64,000 nt of DNA from Ruegeria sp. EL01 (GTDB lineage Bacteria; Pseudomonadota; Alphaproteobacteria; Rhodobacterales; Rhodobacteraceae): assembly GCF_900313035.1 (NCBI RefSeq), contig NZ_OMPS01000046.1, positions 434,001-498,000 on the forward strand, given 5' to 3'. The notes beneath the pieces are model-generated. The model saw only the letters and a program-made list of their open reading frames with translations, was not told the origin of the DNA and did not search any database. The position numbers were made by a program, and so were the translations under genes. This document shows, in pieces, positions 29,522 through 38,970 of this stretch. Each line of letters starts with the position of its first letter. Within the stretch, counting starts at the first letter, position 1.

Positions 29522-29637
29522 GTGATGCCCCAATTCTTGGATTCAACACCACATGGTAAGGCGTTGGTTTTAAAATCAAAGCGCAAAGTATTGGCGCTTA
29601 TTTACCATAATACCAATTACACGAATAATGCTATGGC

Positions 29638-30867
29638 TCAGTAGAAAGCCTGCAATCCCGTCTGTGCCCGCCCCAGGATCAACGCATGTACATCATGCGT
29701 GCCTTCATAGGTGTTCACTGTCTCCAGATTGATCATGTGGCGGATAACCTGAAACTCGAGCGAAATCCCGTTACCGCCGTGCATGTCGCGTGACATCCGC
29801 GCGATATCCAACGCTTTGCCGCAATTGTTTCGCTTGACGATCGAGACCATTTCCGGCGCTGCCTCGGCCTGATCCATCAGACGACCGACACGCAGGCTTC
29901 CTTGCAGGCCCAAAGCGATCTCGGTCTGCATGTCCGCCAGTTTGCGCTGGAACAGCTGAGTTTGTGCCAACGGCTTGTCGAATTGCTTGCGATCCAATCC
30001 ATATTGAAGCGCTGCATGCCAGCAACTTTCCGCAGCGCCCATCACGCCCCAGCTGATGCCGAACCGGGCACGGTTCAGGCAGCCAAATGGTCCTTTGAGG
30101 CCCTGAACATGGGGCAGCAAAGCACCCTCGCCCACCTCAACGCCGTCCAGAACGATTTCACCGGTGATTGACGCGCGCAGGCTCAGCTTGTTTTGGATTT
30201 TGGGTGCGCTTAGACCTTTTAGATCTTTGTCCAGAACAAAGCCGCGAATTTTGCCGTCATGGGCATCCGATTTCGCCCAGATCACAAAGACGTCGGCGAT
30301 CGGAGAGTTCGAAATCCACATCTTGCTACCGGTCAACCGATAGCCGCCGTCGATCTTCTCAGCCCGGGTTTTCATACCAGCAGGATCAGATCCCGCATCC
30401 GGCTCGGTCAGGCCAAAACAGCCAATCCACTCGCCGCTGGCCAGTTTCGGCAGGTACTTTCGGCGCTGCTCCTCGCTGCCATAAGCATAGATCGGATACA
30501 TGACCAAAGAGCTTTGTACCGACATCATCGAGCGATAGCCGGAATCCACGCGTTCGACTTCACGTGCGACCAGGCCATAGGCGACATAGCCCGCGCCTAT
30601 GCCGCCGTACTCTTCAGGAATGGTCGTGCCCAACAGGCCCATTTCACCCATTTCCCGAAAAATCTCAGGATCGGTTTCTTCGTTCTGAAACGCTTCGGTC
30701 ACGCGGGGCTGCAGTTTTTCCTGCGCGTATGCCCGTGCGCTGTCGGTGATCATACGTTCATCTTCGGTCAACTGATCGGCCAGGCGGAACGGATCATCCC
30801 ATGCAAACTGACCCAGATCGGGCGCATCCTTGGCGCGCAAGGTTGGTTGGGTGCTGGGGGCGTTCAT
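29638..30867 (-). CDS. gcdH: Glutaryl-CoA dehydrogenase
   Basis: A 409-residue FAD enzyme that oxidises and decarboxylates glutaryl-CoA to crotonyl-CoA in lysine, tryptophan and benzoate breakdown, using ETF. Motifs are FAWDDPFRL near the start, [48 protein letters not shown] and the catalytic Glu in [20 protein letters not shown]. This end motif and the full length mark GcdH rather than a general acyl-CoA dehydrogenase. The start at 30867 follows GGAGAAG. It stands alone next to phoB, with 134 bases between. Confidence 0.93.
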   Translation of the reverse strand: MNAPSTQPTLRAKDAPDLGQFAWDDPFRLADQLTEDERMITDSARAYAQEKLQPRVTEAFQNEETDPEIFREMGEMGLLGTTIPEEYGGIGAGYVAYGLVAREVERVDSGYRSMMSVQSSLVMYPIYAYGSEEQRRKYLPKLASGEWIGCFGLTEPDAGSDPAGMKTRAEKIDGGYRLTGSKMWISNSPIADVFVIWAKSDAHDGKIRGFVLDKDLKGLSAPKIQNKLSLRASITGEIVLDGVEVGEGALLPHVQGLKGPFGCLNRARFGISWGVMGAAESCWHAALQYGLDRKQFDKPLAQTQLFQRKLADMQTEIALGLQGSLRVGRLMDQAEAAPEMVSIVKRNNCGKALDIARMSRDMHGGNGISLEFQVIRHMINLETVNTYEGTHDVHALILGRAQTGLQAFY

Positions 30868-31001
30868 GGGGCTTCTCCGGGGTTGTCGATGTTGCCGAAG
30901 CGTAACGCGCGCTGTCCGAAAGTTACAGCAAGAGTTTCGCACCTTCCCATGAGTAAATGTCATACGCTTGGACCCGTGTTGAAGACCCCTTCCCGATCAC
31001 T

Positions 31002-31691
31002 CTAGCCCAGGGCGTAACCCGCGCCGCGCACAGTACGCACTGGATCTTCGCCGCCATGTTGGGTCAAAGCTTTGCGCAATCGCCCGATGTGCACGTCGAC
31101 GGTACGCGTATCGACATAGATGTCGCGCCCCCAGACCCGGTCCAGCAGTTGCTCGCGGCTCCAGACACGGCCTGGTTTTTCCATGAACGTGCTCAGCAGG
31201 CGGAATTCAGTCGGACCCAGCTTCAACGTTACGCTGCCTCGGCTGACCCTGTGGGTTTCAGAATCCAGCACGATGTCATCAAACTCCAGCCGTATCCCTA
31301 CGGTCGCCGGGCGGACGCGGCGCAATTGCGTCCGAACCCGCGCCATTAGTTCAACGATCGAATACGGTTTGACCACGTAGTCATCCGCGCCGGTTTCCAG
31401 CCCGCGCACCTTGTCGACCTCTTCAGAACGGGCTGACAACATAATGATCGGGATCGACCGTGTATCCGGACGAGTCTTGAGGCGTCGGCATACCTCGATG
31501 CCGCTGAGATTGGGCATCATCCAATCCAGCACGATGATGTCCGGGCTATCTTCGTCGACCAGCAGCATCGCTTCGTCGCCGCTGGCTGCTTTTGAGACGC
31601 GAAACCCTTCGGCCTCAAGGTTGTACGCTAGAACTTCGCGCTGAGCGTGTTCATCCTCGACCACCAGAACAGTCGGTTGATCAGCAGACAT
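31002..31691 (-). CDS. phoB: Phosphate regulon response regulator PhoB
   Basis: A 229-residue OmpR-type regulator. The receiver domain has the acidic pair E12/D13, phospho-acceptor D56 in IIVLDWMMPNLSG and K in the switch region. A winged-helix domain follows (LGPTEFRLLSTFMEKPGRVWSREQLLDRVWG, then VDVHIGRLRKAL). PhoR phosphorylates it at low phosphate to activate pst genes and lipid remodelling. Last gene in pstSCAB-phoU-phoB, 12 bases after phoU. Confidence 0.96.
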   Translation of the reverse strand: MSADQPTVLVVEDEHAQREVLAYNLEAEGFRVSKAASGDEAMLLVDEDSPDIIVLDWMMPNLSGIEVCRRLKTRPDTRSIPIIMLSARSEEVDKVRGLETGADDYVVKPYSIVELMARVRTQLRRVRPATVGIRLEFDDIVLDSETHRVSRGSVTLKLGPTEFRLLSTFMEKPGRVWSREQLLDRVWGRDIYVDTRTVDVHIGRLRKALTQHGGEDPVRTVRGAGYALG

Positions 31692-31703
31692 TGCCTTCGT
31701 CCT

Positions 31704-32420
31704 TTAGACAGTTTGCGATGTATTGTCGGCTTTGGGTCGCGCTTCGGTCGGGCGTTCGCCGGTCACCAGATAGACGACCTGTTCTGCAATCGCGGTGACA
31801 TGATCGCCCATGCGCTCGATGTTTTTGGCAATGAAATGCAGGTGCATACAGGCCGAGATGTTGCGCGGATCTTCCGCCATAAAGGTCAGGAACTCGCGGA
31901 ACAGGCCATTGTACATCTGGTCCACTTCGTGATCGCGCTCGATGACATCTGTCGCGAGTTCAGAATCGCGCTGGATGTAGGCGTCCAGTGCATCGCGCAG
32001 CATCAGCTCAACCTCGCGCGCCATGCGACGCAAAGCAGCCGCACTGCCGCTGATTTCCGTTGCAGTGACCAAAACAGTGGTTCGTTTGGCGATGTTTTTG
32101 GAGTAATCGCCGATACGCTCGAGGTTGCCCGAAACTTTCATCACCGATAGGACAAGCCGCAAATCACTGGCGGTCGGCGACCGCAAAGCGATCAAACGCG
32201 CGGTTTCTTCGTTGACGAGCTCTTCCAGCTCATCAATCGCTTTGTCTTTCCGGCGAACTTCTTGCGCTAATTCCTCGTCTCGGGTTTCGAGAGAGCGTGC
32301 AGCGCCCATAATCGATTCTTCGACGAGACCACCCATTTTCATGATGTGGGCCTGAATGGTTTCAAGATCGCGGTCAAAAGCGGATGCGATATGTTGGTCG
32401 GACATTTGATTATCGGTCAT
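31704..32420 (-). CDS. phoU: Phosphate signalling protein PhoU
   Basis: A 238-residue, all-helical protein of two PhoU repeats, each with an acidic E/DxxxD-type metal cluster motif (RKDKAIDELEELVNEE in the first and IERDHEVDQMYNGLF in the second). It connects Pst transport activity to PhoR, keeping PhoB off when phosphate is plentiful. The start at 32420 has the alternative MSDQH at 32405. It lies 16 bases after the pstB stop. Confidence 0.95.
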   Translation of the reverse strand: MTDNQMSDQHIASAFDRDLETIQAHIMKMGGLVEESIMGAARSLETRDEELAQEVRRKDKAIDELEELVNEETARLIALRSPTASDLRLVLSVMKVSGNLERIGDYSKNIAKRTTVLVTATEISGSAAALRRMAREVELMLRDALDAYIQRDSELATDVIERDHEVDQMYNGLFREFLTFMAEDPRNISACMHLHFIAKNIERMGDHVTAIAEQVVYLVTGERPTEARPKADNTSQTV

Positions 32421-32436
32421 TTCTGATTACCTATGC

Positions 32437-33234
32437 TCAGCCGATCCGGCCGGTGATGTAGCTTTCCGTGCGGGGGTCTACAGGGTTGGTAAATATCTGA
32501 CCGGTTTCGCCAAACTCAACCAGGCTTCCCAGATGGAAAAAGGCCGTCTTCTGGCTGACGCGGGCGGCCTGTTGCATCGAGTGGGTCACGATCACAACCG
32601 AATATTGTTCGCGCAATTCATCGATCAACTCTTCAACCTGAGATGTTGCGATCGGGTCCAGAGCTGAACAGGGTTCGTCCATCAAAAGAACTTCTGGCTC
32701 TGTCGCCACCGCGCGGGCGATGCACAGGCGCTGTTGCTGGCCACCAGACAGCCCGGTGCCTGGCGCATCCAGGCGATCCTTGACTTCATTCCAGATCGCA
32801 GCGCGGCGCAGAGATTTCTCGACGATATCATCCAGGTCCGCCTTGTTTTTAGCAAGGCCATGGATACGCGGGCCATATGCAACATTGTCATAGATCGACT
32901 TGGGAAACGGGTTTGGTTTCTGAAAAACCATCCCGACCTTGGCGCGCAACTGCACCGGATCAACACGTTTGTCGTAAATGTCTTCACCGTCCAGTTTGAA
33001 CGATCCTTTGACACGGGCAATGTCGATGGTGTCGTTCATCCGGTTCAGGCAGCGCAGGAACGTGGACTTGCCACAACCGGACGGACCAATAAAGGCGGTC
33101 ACGGTCTTGTCTTCGATATCGACGTTCACGTCTTTGATCGCGTGGGTCTCACCATAGTGGACCTGGCAGTCACGACACTCCAGCTTGATCTTGTTGGTGT
33201 CCACTTGTCTCTCCACTCGGGTCATATCGTTCAT
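32437..33234 (-). CDS. pstB: Phosphate ABC transporter ATP-binding protein PstB
   Basis: A 265-residue ATPase with Walker [19 protein letters not shown] (a PstB mark), signature [14 protein letters not shown] and Walker [14 protein letters not shown]. The ATG at 33234 has GGGGG eight bases before it; the ATG at 33249, directly after the pstA stop, is also possible but has no ribosome site. Together with PstC/PstA it drives high-affinity phosphate uptake. Confidence 0.95.
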   Translation of the reverse strand: MNDMTRVERQVDTNKIKLECRDCQVHYGETHAIKDVNVDIEDKTVTAFIGPSGCGKSTFLRCLNRMNDTIDIARVKGSFKLDGEDIYDKRVDPVQLRAKVGMVFQKPNPFPKSIYDNVAYGPRIHGLAKNKADLDDIVEKSLRRAAIWNEVKDRLDAPGTGLSGGQQQRLCIARAVATEPEVLLMDEPCSALDPIATSQVEELIDELREQYSVVIVTHSMQQAARVSQKTAFFHLGSLVEFGETGQIFTNPVDPRTESYITGRIG

Positions 33235-33249
33235 TATAACAGCCCCCAT

Positions 33250-34581
33250 TTACCAGCGACGTTCAAAACGCCGACGCAGGATAATTGCGATAATGTTCAT
33301 GCTCAGCAGGAACATCAGAAGGATGATGATCCCACCCCAGGCTTTTTCGTAAAAGGCGACGTCAGCGCGCGAGGCCCAGGTATAAATCTGGGCCGGCATG
33401 GCCGAGTTCGCTTCGGTGAAGCCTGCGATAAATCCATCCGGATATCCACGCGCCACAAAGCCCACCATACCGATCAGCAACAACGGCGCGGTTTCTCCAA
33501 GCGCTTGTGCCAAACCGATAATGGTACCGGTCAGGATACCCGGGGCTGCCAGCGGCAGAACATGGTGGAAGACCGCCTGCATTTTCGAGGCCCCTACCCC
33601 CAGCGCGGCATCGCGGATCGATGGCGGAACCGCCTTGAGCGATGCGCGGGTCGAAATGATGATTGTCGGCAGTGTCATCAATGTCAGAACCAACCCGCCA
33701 ACCAAAGGTGCCGATTGCGGCAGGTGCATAAACTGGATGAAAACCGCCAGACCTAGGATACCGAACACGATCGACGGGACCGCAGCAAGGTTCGAGATGT
33801 TGACTTCAATCAGATCGGTAAACCGGTTCTGCGGGGCGAATTCTTCCAGATAGATCGAGGCCGCGACGCCAATTGGCAGGGAAAAGACCAGAACTACCAG
33901 CATCATGAAGAAGGACCCAACAACGGACGCACCGATACCTGCACCGCCGGGGTTGTCGACGCCTGAGTCCGCGCCTGTGATAAAGGTCCAGTTGAACGCC
34001 TGTTTGATGATCCCGGCTTTTTCCATCGCATCCACAAGATCCAGGTCGCTTTTTTGCAGGAACCTGCTGTCTTGCATGGACTCTCGTGTCACACGTCCTT
34101 TGTAGTACCCATCAACCCGGCTGGATGCGGCCAGATCAAACTGCACCGGCTGCCCGAGTTTACTGGGGTTTTCGCTATAAAACGTTCGGATTGTGCCGCC
34201 GACTTTGCCCAACAGGCGCTCGATCGCGTCTTCGTTGATGTCGACGTTCAAGCCGCGTTCATCCAGTTCGGTTTTAAGGGCGGTGACGAACAGGTTAGAA
34301 TACGCCTTTGTTTTGAACAGCTCGCTTTCCGCCTCTTCGCGGTCCTGTTCGGTCAGTGTGAACTCCACGCTAACAACCGTGCGCTTAAACGCCGGAAGCC
34401 CTTCCGACAGGATAGATGTGAAAAGGACAACCAGAAAAAACATGCCGGTTGCAATCGCGATGATCCCGTAAGCCCGAAACCGTTTTTCGGCCTGCGCGCG
34501 CTTGCGCGTCCGCGCATCGGGCGCCGTAAGCGAGACAGAGTGACGGCCCTTGTCCGGGGATGGCGTGCTTGCGTCAGTCAT
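33250..34581 (-). CDS. pstA: Phosphate ABC transporter permease PstA (with long N-terminal domain)
   Basis: A 443-residue inner-membrane protein; E. coli PstA is about 300. The first ~190 residues form a TM helix plus a periplasmic domain of the DUF3333 type (TLTEQDREEAESELFKTKAYSNLF, DERGLNVDINEDAIERLLGKVG). The binding-protein-dependent transport core then follows with about six helices (GVAASIYLEEFAPQ, LPTIIISTRASLKAVPPSIRDAALGVGASK as EAA loop). It overlaps pstC by four bases. The extension is normal in alphaproteobacteria. Confidence 0.94.
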   Translation of the reverse strand: MTDASTPSPDKGRHSVSLTAPDARTRKRAQAEKRFRAYGIIAIATGMFFLVVLFTSILSEGLPAFKRTVVSVEFTLTEQDREEAESELFKTKAYSNLFVTALKTELDERGLNVDINEDAIERLLGKVGGTIRTFYSENPSKLGQPVQFDLAASSRVDGYYKGRVTRESMQDSRFLQKSDLDLVDAMEKAGIIKQAFNWTFITGADSGVDNPGGAGIGASVVGSFFMMLVVLVFSLPIGVAASIYLEEFAPQNRFTDLIEVNISNLAAVPSIVFGILGLAVFIQFMHLPQSAPLVGGLVLTLMTLPTIIISTRASLKAVPPSIRDAALGVGASKMQAVFHHVLPLAAPGILTGTIIGLAQALGETAPLLLIGMVGFVARGYPDGFIAGFTEANSAMPAQIYTWASRADVAFYEKAWGGIIILLMFLLSMNIIAIILRRRFERRW

Positions 34582-36050
34582 TCGTACTGCTCCCGGTATT
34601 TGCGCACGATGTAGAGGGCAAAGACATTCAGGCCCAGCGTGATAACGAAAAGTGTCATTCCAAGTGCAAAAGCAACAAGCGCTTCTGGTGAGGCGAAATC
34701 GGCATCACCTGTCAGCTGGCTGACGATCTTCGCGGTCACAGTTGTCATGGCCTCAAATGGGTTAAGGCTGAGGCGCGCAGCCGCACCCGCACCCAAAACC
34801 ACAATCATGGTTTCGCCGATGGCCCGCGACGCGGCCAAAAGGATCGCACCAACAATGCCAGGCAATGCGGCGGGAAGAACCACCTGCCGAATGGTTTCAG
34901 ATTGCGTGGCGCCCAACCCATAAGATCCATCACGCATCGCCTGCGGCACCGCGTTGATGATGTCGTCCGACAAGGACGAGACGAAGGGAATAAGCATGAT
35001 GCCCATAACCAGCCCCGCCGTCATTACGGCTGTCCCGGCTTTCATCCAACCCAAACCGCCATCCCCAAAGATGCCCAGCAATAGCGGGCCAACGGTCAGC
35101 AATGCGAACAGACCGTAGACGATAGTTGGGATACCGGCGAGCACCTCAAGCATAGGTTTGGCAACAGCCCGCAGGCGGGGCGAGGCGTATTCACTCAGAT
35201 AGATCGCGGCAAACAGGCCGATCGGAACCGCCACCAAAAGCGCGACGATCGAGATGTAGAGAGTGCCCCAAAGCAGCGGCAGGACACCCAATGCCGACGT
35301 CCCGCCGCGACCTGAGAAACTGGGTGCCCATGTCAGGCCGAAGAAATAATCAGTCGCGGGATATAGCTTGAAGAACTCCCACGTGTTGAAAACCAGCGAC
35401 AGAACGATTCCGACCGTTGTCAGGATGGCGATCGACGCGGCGGCCAACAGCAGGACACGAATGCCTTGTTCGACGACATTGCGCGCACGGTATTCGGAAT
35501 GGGTTTGCCGCCAGCTGAATGCCGCCCCGATCAAAGCGACGACAATCACAACAATTGACATGATGGCGTAACCGGTGGAATTCATGACACGGTAGTTTTG
35601 TGCCGCCGTAAGAACAGGTCGCGTGATTTCCGAGGTGACCACCTGCCCCGCGTTCTTGAGGCTTTGCGTCATATCCGCAACGTCGGCACGCGCATCTCTG
35701 GCCAGATCTTCCGTGATGCTGCCTTGTGCCACAGCATTGTCCAATCCTGAGGCAGTGCGCCGAACCTCGGCCATCACCAGGCTGAGCGATGATCCTTCCT
35801 TGACGACAGAACCAGGAATTGTTTGAGAAATCTGGGAGTTTACATAGAGCGGCTGAACCAGCAGCCAAAAGACCAGCAAACCAAAAGCTGGCACAACCGT
35901 CTTGAGGGCAACGTTAGCACCGTAGAACACCGGCAGTGAATGCAGATCGCGACTGTCGCCCCCGGCGCTTTGCAATGCGCGAGACCGCCCGAGCACGTAC
36001 CCGATTGCTGCGATCACCATGACGATCAGGAAAAGCCAAATTAACGGCAT
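34578..36050 (-). CDS. pstC: Phosphate ABC transporter permease PstC (with long N-terminal domain)
   Basis: A 490-residue membrane protein, well above the ~320 of E. coli. TM helices near residues 4-20 and 55-70 flank and lead to an extra soluble stretch (VKEGSSLSLVMAEVRRTASGLDNAVA). The permease core follows after about residue 245, with GLFAAIYLSEYASPRLRAVAKPMLEVLAGIPTIVYGLF and the EAA-like loop INAVPQAMRDGSYGLGATQSETIRQ. It pairs with PstA. Separated from pstS by a hairpin-containing 85-base gap. Confidence 0.94.
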   Translation of the reverse strand: MPLIWLFLIVMVIAAIGYVLGRSRALQSAGGDSRDLHSLPVFYGANVALKTVVPAFGLLVFWLLVQPLYVNSQISQTIPGSVVKEGSSLSLVMAEVRRTASGLDNAVAQGSITEDLARDARADVADMTQSLKNAGQVVTSEITRPVLTAAQNYRVMNSTGYAIMSIVVIVVALIGAAFSWRQTHSEYRARNVVEQGIRVLLLAAASIAILTTVGIVLSLVFNTWEFFKLYPATDYFFGLTWAPSFSGRGGTSALGVLPLLWGTLYISIVALLVAVPIGLFAAIYLSEYASPRLRAVAKPMLEVLAGIPTIVYGLFALLTVGPLLLGIFGDGGLGWMKAGTAVMTAGLVMGIMLIPFVSSLSDDIINAVPQAMRDGSYGLGATQSETIRQVVLPAALPGIVGAILLAASRAIGETMIVVLGAGAAARLSLNPFEAMTTVTAKIVSQLTGDADFASPEALVAFALGMTLFVITLGLNVFALYIVRKYREQYE

Positions 36051-36085
36051 GCCACCCTCACTGGTCCGGTTGGAAATTCAAGAAA

Positions 36086-36115
36086 GCGTGGGGCGACGTT
36101 TAGGCCGCCCCTCGC
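36086..36115 (-). terminator. Attenuator / mRNA-stabilising hairpin between pstS and pstC
   Basis: GCGTGGGGCG and CGCCCCTCGC form a 10-position stem with one T-T mismatch, 20 bases after the pstS stop. It lacks a T-run and fits a stem that lets more PstS than permease be made from one operon. Confidence 0.55.
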
Positions 36116-36135
36116 GTGTCGGACCAATGTCCGGC

Positions 36136-37176
36136 TTAGCTACCCGAACCCATGGTTGCTTCGTTGTTGATCGCGTCCTGCGTGGATGTCAGTTCAGGAT
36201 CGGCAACCAGGCCATAGTTGGCCAGCGGGCCAGAGCCGCCAGCGATTTCGTCAGCGACGAAGAACTGCGCGTATTCTTTCAAGCCGGGGATCACACCGAT
36301 ATGTGCTTTCTTGACGTAGAAGAACAATGGGCGCGAAACCGGGTATTCACCCGACGCGATGGTTTCAGTCGACGGTGCAACGTCGCCCATGGTCGCGACT
36401 TTCAGCTTGTCGGTGTTGTTCTCGTAGAACGCCAGACCAAACACGCCAATGCCGTTCGGGTTGGTGTCGATACGTGCCAGCGTTTCAGTGTAGTCGCCGT
36501 CGATATCGACCGACTTGCCGTCAGTGCGGACGTCAAGGCATGCGTCCTCGGCATCGTCTTCGCTCATGCCGCCTGCGATCATCGCTTCCATGGCGCCTGT
36601 GGTTTCACAACCGGCAAGCAGAACCTTGTCTTCGAACACTTCACGGGTGCCGTGCTTGGTGCCAGGGATGAACATGGCGATTTCAACGTCCGGCAGGTCG
36701 CCATTGAATTCGGCCCAGTTGTTGAAGCTGTTATCAACCAGCGCGCCGTCTTTCATCACTTTGGAACCGATGGCGTTGTAGATGTCGGCCGGCTGGAACG
36801 CAGTGAATGCGGGACCCGACTGCTGGCTGGCGAACACGATGCCATCATAGCCAATGCGCACTTCCATGATGTCAGTGACACCGTTGTCAGCGCAGGCTTT
36901 GATTTCTTTTTCGCGAATGGCGCGCGATGCATTTGCAACGTCGATGGTGTTTTCGCCAACACCTTCACAGAAACGCTTCAGGCCAGCGGAAGAACCACCC
37001 GATTCAACAACCGGTGTTGGGAAGTCGGTGTTTTCGCCAAACAGCTCGGCAACAATCGATGCGTAAGGCAGCACGGTCGACGACCCAGCAACTTGAACGT
37101 TGTCGCGGGCAGCAGCAGCTGTTGCAGATACGGCAGCGATGGCAAGCGCCGAAGCCGACAGTTTTACAAAGGACAT
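36136..37176 (-). CDS. pstS: Phosphate ABC transporter periplasmic substrate-binding protein PstS
   Basis: A 346-residue phosphate-binding protein. The signal peptide is KLSASALAIAAVSATAAAA, cleaved near residue 24. The mature form begins DNVQVAGSSTVLPYA, the phosphate-binding loop of the family, and later has SGGSSAGLKRFCEG and NASRAIREKE. AAGGAGACTGAA supports the ATG at 37176. A three-unit Pho box lies 84-112 bases upstream, so this is the PhoB-controlled head of the pst operon. Confidence 0.95.
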   Translation of the reverse strand: MSFVKLSASALAIAAVSATAAAARDNVQVAGSSTVLPYASIVAELFGENTDFPTPVVESGGSSAGLKRFCEGVGENTIDVANASRAIREKEIKACADNGVTDIMEVRIGYDGIVFASQQSGPAFTAFQPADIYNAIGSKVMKDGALVDNSFNNWAEFNGDLPDVEIAMFIPGTKHGTREVFEDKVLLAGCETTGAMEAMIAGGMSEDDAEDACLDVRTDGKSVDIDGDYTETLARIDTNPNGIGVFGLAFYENNTDKLKVATMGDVAPSTETIASGEYPVSRPLFFYVKKAHIGVIPGLKEYAQFFVADEIAGGSGPLANYGLVADPELTSTQDAINNEATMGSGS

Positions 37177-37259
37177 TTCAGTCTCCTTGAGAAAGTACAT
37201 TTGCGATCACCCCCATGATGATCCTGAGCGCACCCCTATGGATCGTGCGTAAGCCTTTT

Positions 37260-37288
37260 GTGACAAGTGTGTAACGGTTTCATGACAA
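37260..37288 (-). promoter_or_regulatory. Pho box upstream of pstS
   Basis: On the minus strand three 7-base units, TTGTCAT, CCGTTAC and TTGTCAC, are each spaced by 11 bases start to start. This is the 7+4 direct-repeat pattern bound by PhoB (consensus CTGTCAT-N4-CTGTCAT). A further isolated TTGTCAT lies 28 bases upstream (37310-37316). Confidence 0.75.
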
Positions 37289-37371
37289 GCGACGAGTTTC
37301 ACCGGCCTGATGACAAAAACGTTTTGGTTTATGTGAAGGCAGATGGATTTGCTTCAGATGTCTGGTGCAGC

Positions 37372-38418
37372 TTAACGCGGCAAAATAACTGTAAAAACAG
37401 ACCCTTTGCCTAAGTCACTTTCCACACGTAGCCGTCCCCGATGGCGATTCACGATGTGTTTTACAATCGCCAGCCCCAATCCGGTTCCGCCCAGTTGCCG
37501 TGATCGATGACTGTCAGCGCGGTAGAATCGCTCGGTCAGGCGGGGTAAGTGGACGGCGTCGATTCCCGGTCCTTTGTCGATGATCTGCACCCTTACTGCG
37601 GGCCCTCGCATCGCGGTGTCCCTTTCGGAGGCCGAGACCAACACCTCGACACTTTCACCGCTTCCTCCGTATTTGATGGCGTTTTCGATCAGATTGGTAA
37701 AGACCTGACGCAATTGATCACTGTCCCCGGGCACCGAAATCGGACCCGCAGCGGCGTTCAACGACAAGGATACACCGGCATCTTCAGCCAGGGGGCGCAG
37801 TGAATTCAAAGTCGATTGCACCAGACCCGTCAGTTCCAACTCTTCCTTCGGACGCACACGTTCTTGGCTCTCAACCCGGTTCAGGGACAGCAAGTCGCCG
37901 ACAAGGCGATTCATCCGGTTGGCTTCTTCGTCCATGATCTGCAGGAACCGTTCCCGCGCAACAGCATCGTTATGGGCTGACCCCCGCAACGTTTCGATAA
38001 ACCCCATCAGCGCGGTCAGCGGCGTGCGTAATTCGTGGCTGACATTTGCCACAAAATCCCGGCGCATCTGGCTGGCTTCTTCCAGATGAGTGACGTCTTG
38101 AAATATGACCAGTACTGCGCCGCCCGAAACCGCGCCAACACCGTTCATGTAGCGGCATTGAACCTCGAACGTGGTGTCCTGTGCGCCGTCATTCGCCAAA
38201 TGCCGTGTCTTGGCGGGGCCTTTGGTGCGCAGGCCTTGCTCAATCGCCTCGATCACCTGTGGTTGCCGGAGAATAGTGGCAAAATGCCGGCCCTGAATGT
38301 TTTGGTTCAGCAGAGTCCTGGCATCCGTATTGGCCGCAATAATGCGTTCGGTTTGATCGACCACCAATGCGGGCATCGGAATGGCTGACACTAATTCTTC
38401 AAGTAAGTCGGTGGACAT
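37372..38418 (-). CDS. phoR: Phosphate regulon sensor histidine kinase PhoR
   Basis: A 348-residue kinase: PAS domain at residues about 8-115 (AIPMPALVVDQTERIIAAN), DHp helix with phosphorylated H128 (FVANVSHELRTPLTAL), and an HATPase domain (NLIENAIKYGG N-box, DKGPGID G1, GGTGLGLAIVKHIV G2). No transmembrane segment is seen at the N-terminus, unlike E. coli PhoR, so it may be cytoplasmic and read the state of Pst through PhoU. It is oriented like pst and separated from pstS by 195 bases containing the Pho box. Confidence 0.92.
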   Translation of the reverse strand: MSTDLLEELVSAIPMPALVVDQTERIIAANTDARTLLNQNIQGRHFATILRQPQVIEAIEQGLRTKGPAKTRHLANDGAQDTTFEVQCRYMNGVGAVSGGAVLVIFQDVTHLEEASQMRRDFVANVSHELRTPLTALMGFIETLRGSAHNDAVARERFLQIMDEEANRMNRLVGDLLSLNRVESQERVRPKEELELTGLVQSTLNSLRPLAEDAGVSLSLNAAAGPISVPGDSDQLRQVFTNLIENAIKYGGSGESVEVLVSASERDTAMRGPAVRVQIIDKGPGIDAVHLPRLTERFYRADSHRSRQLGGTGLGLAIVKHIVNRHRGRLRVESDLGKGSVFTVILPR

Positions 38419-38445
38419 GGTTTGGAACTCTGTTTGCCCAAGTGC

Positions 38446-38970
38446 CTACGAGGCTTGTGTCAACGTTTCACGAAACAAGCGCATGTTTTCCTGATAGTGT
38501 AACGCGCTAAACGTAATTTGCCGTGCAGCGGCGTCATCCAGTTGCCGCACAACTTTTCCGGGCGATCCCATGACAAGGGAGTTGTCCGGGATTTCTTTGT
38601 TTTCGGTGATCAGCGCCCCTGCCCCAATCAGGCAGTTCTTGCCAATCTTGGCGCCGTTCAGAATGATGGCGCCCATTCCGATCAGAGTATTTTCCCCAAT
38701 CGTACAGCCATGCAGCATAACCTTGTGCCCGATGGTGCAGTTCTGACCGATGATCAACGGATATCCGGCGTCGATATGCATGACACAGTTTTCCTGAACA
38801 TTGCTGCCAGCGCCGACGCGGATCTCTTCATGATCGGCGCGGATCGTGCACCCAAACCAGACCGACGCGCCCTGTTCCAGAACAACTTTCCCGATCAGGT
38901 TGGCATCCGGCGCGACCCAGGTATCTTCATGAATCTGCGGCGTGTGCTCGCCCAATGCGTAGAGTGTCAT
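38446..38970 (-). CDS. Gamma-carbonic anhydrase-like hexapeptide-repeat protein
   Basis: A 174-residue left-handed beta-helix protein of the YrdA/PaaY/CaiE type. Hexapeptide repeats are frequent, and the three metal histidines are present: H in CVMHIDAG, and two in [10 protein letters not shown]. Such trimers bind zinc or iron; some are carbonic anhydrases and PaaY is a thioesterase, so the exact activity is open. Its start overlaps the gmk stop by four bases (ATGA), joining it to the yicC-gmk operon. Confidence 0.9.
   Translation of the reverse strand: MTLYALGEHTPQIHEDTWVAPDANLIGKVVLEQGASVWFGCTIRADHEEIRVGAGSNVQENCVMHIDAGYPLIIGQNCTIGHKVMLHGCTIGENTLIGMGAIILNGAKIGKNCLIGAGALITENKEIPDNSLVMGSPGKVVRQLDDAAARQITFSALHYQENMRLFRETLTQAS

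Noticed and set aside
36019..37218. 399-codon plus-strand open frame across pstS
   Set aside because: It is the antisense shadow of pstS, whose binding-protein motifs and signal peptide are unmistakable.
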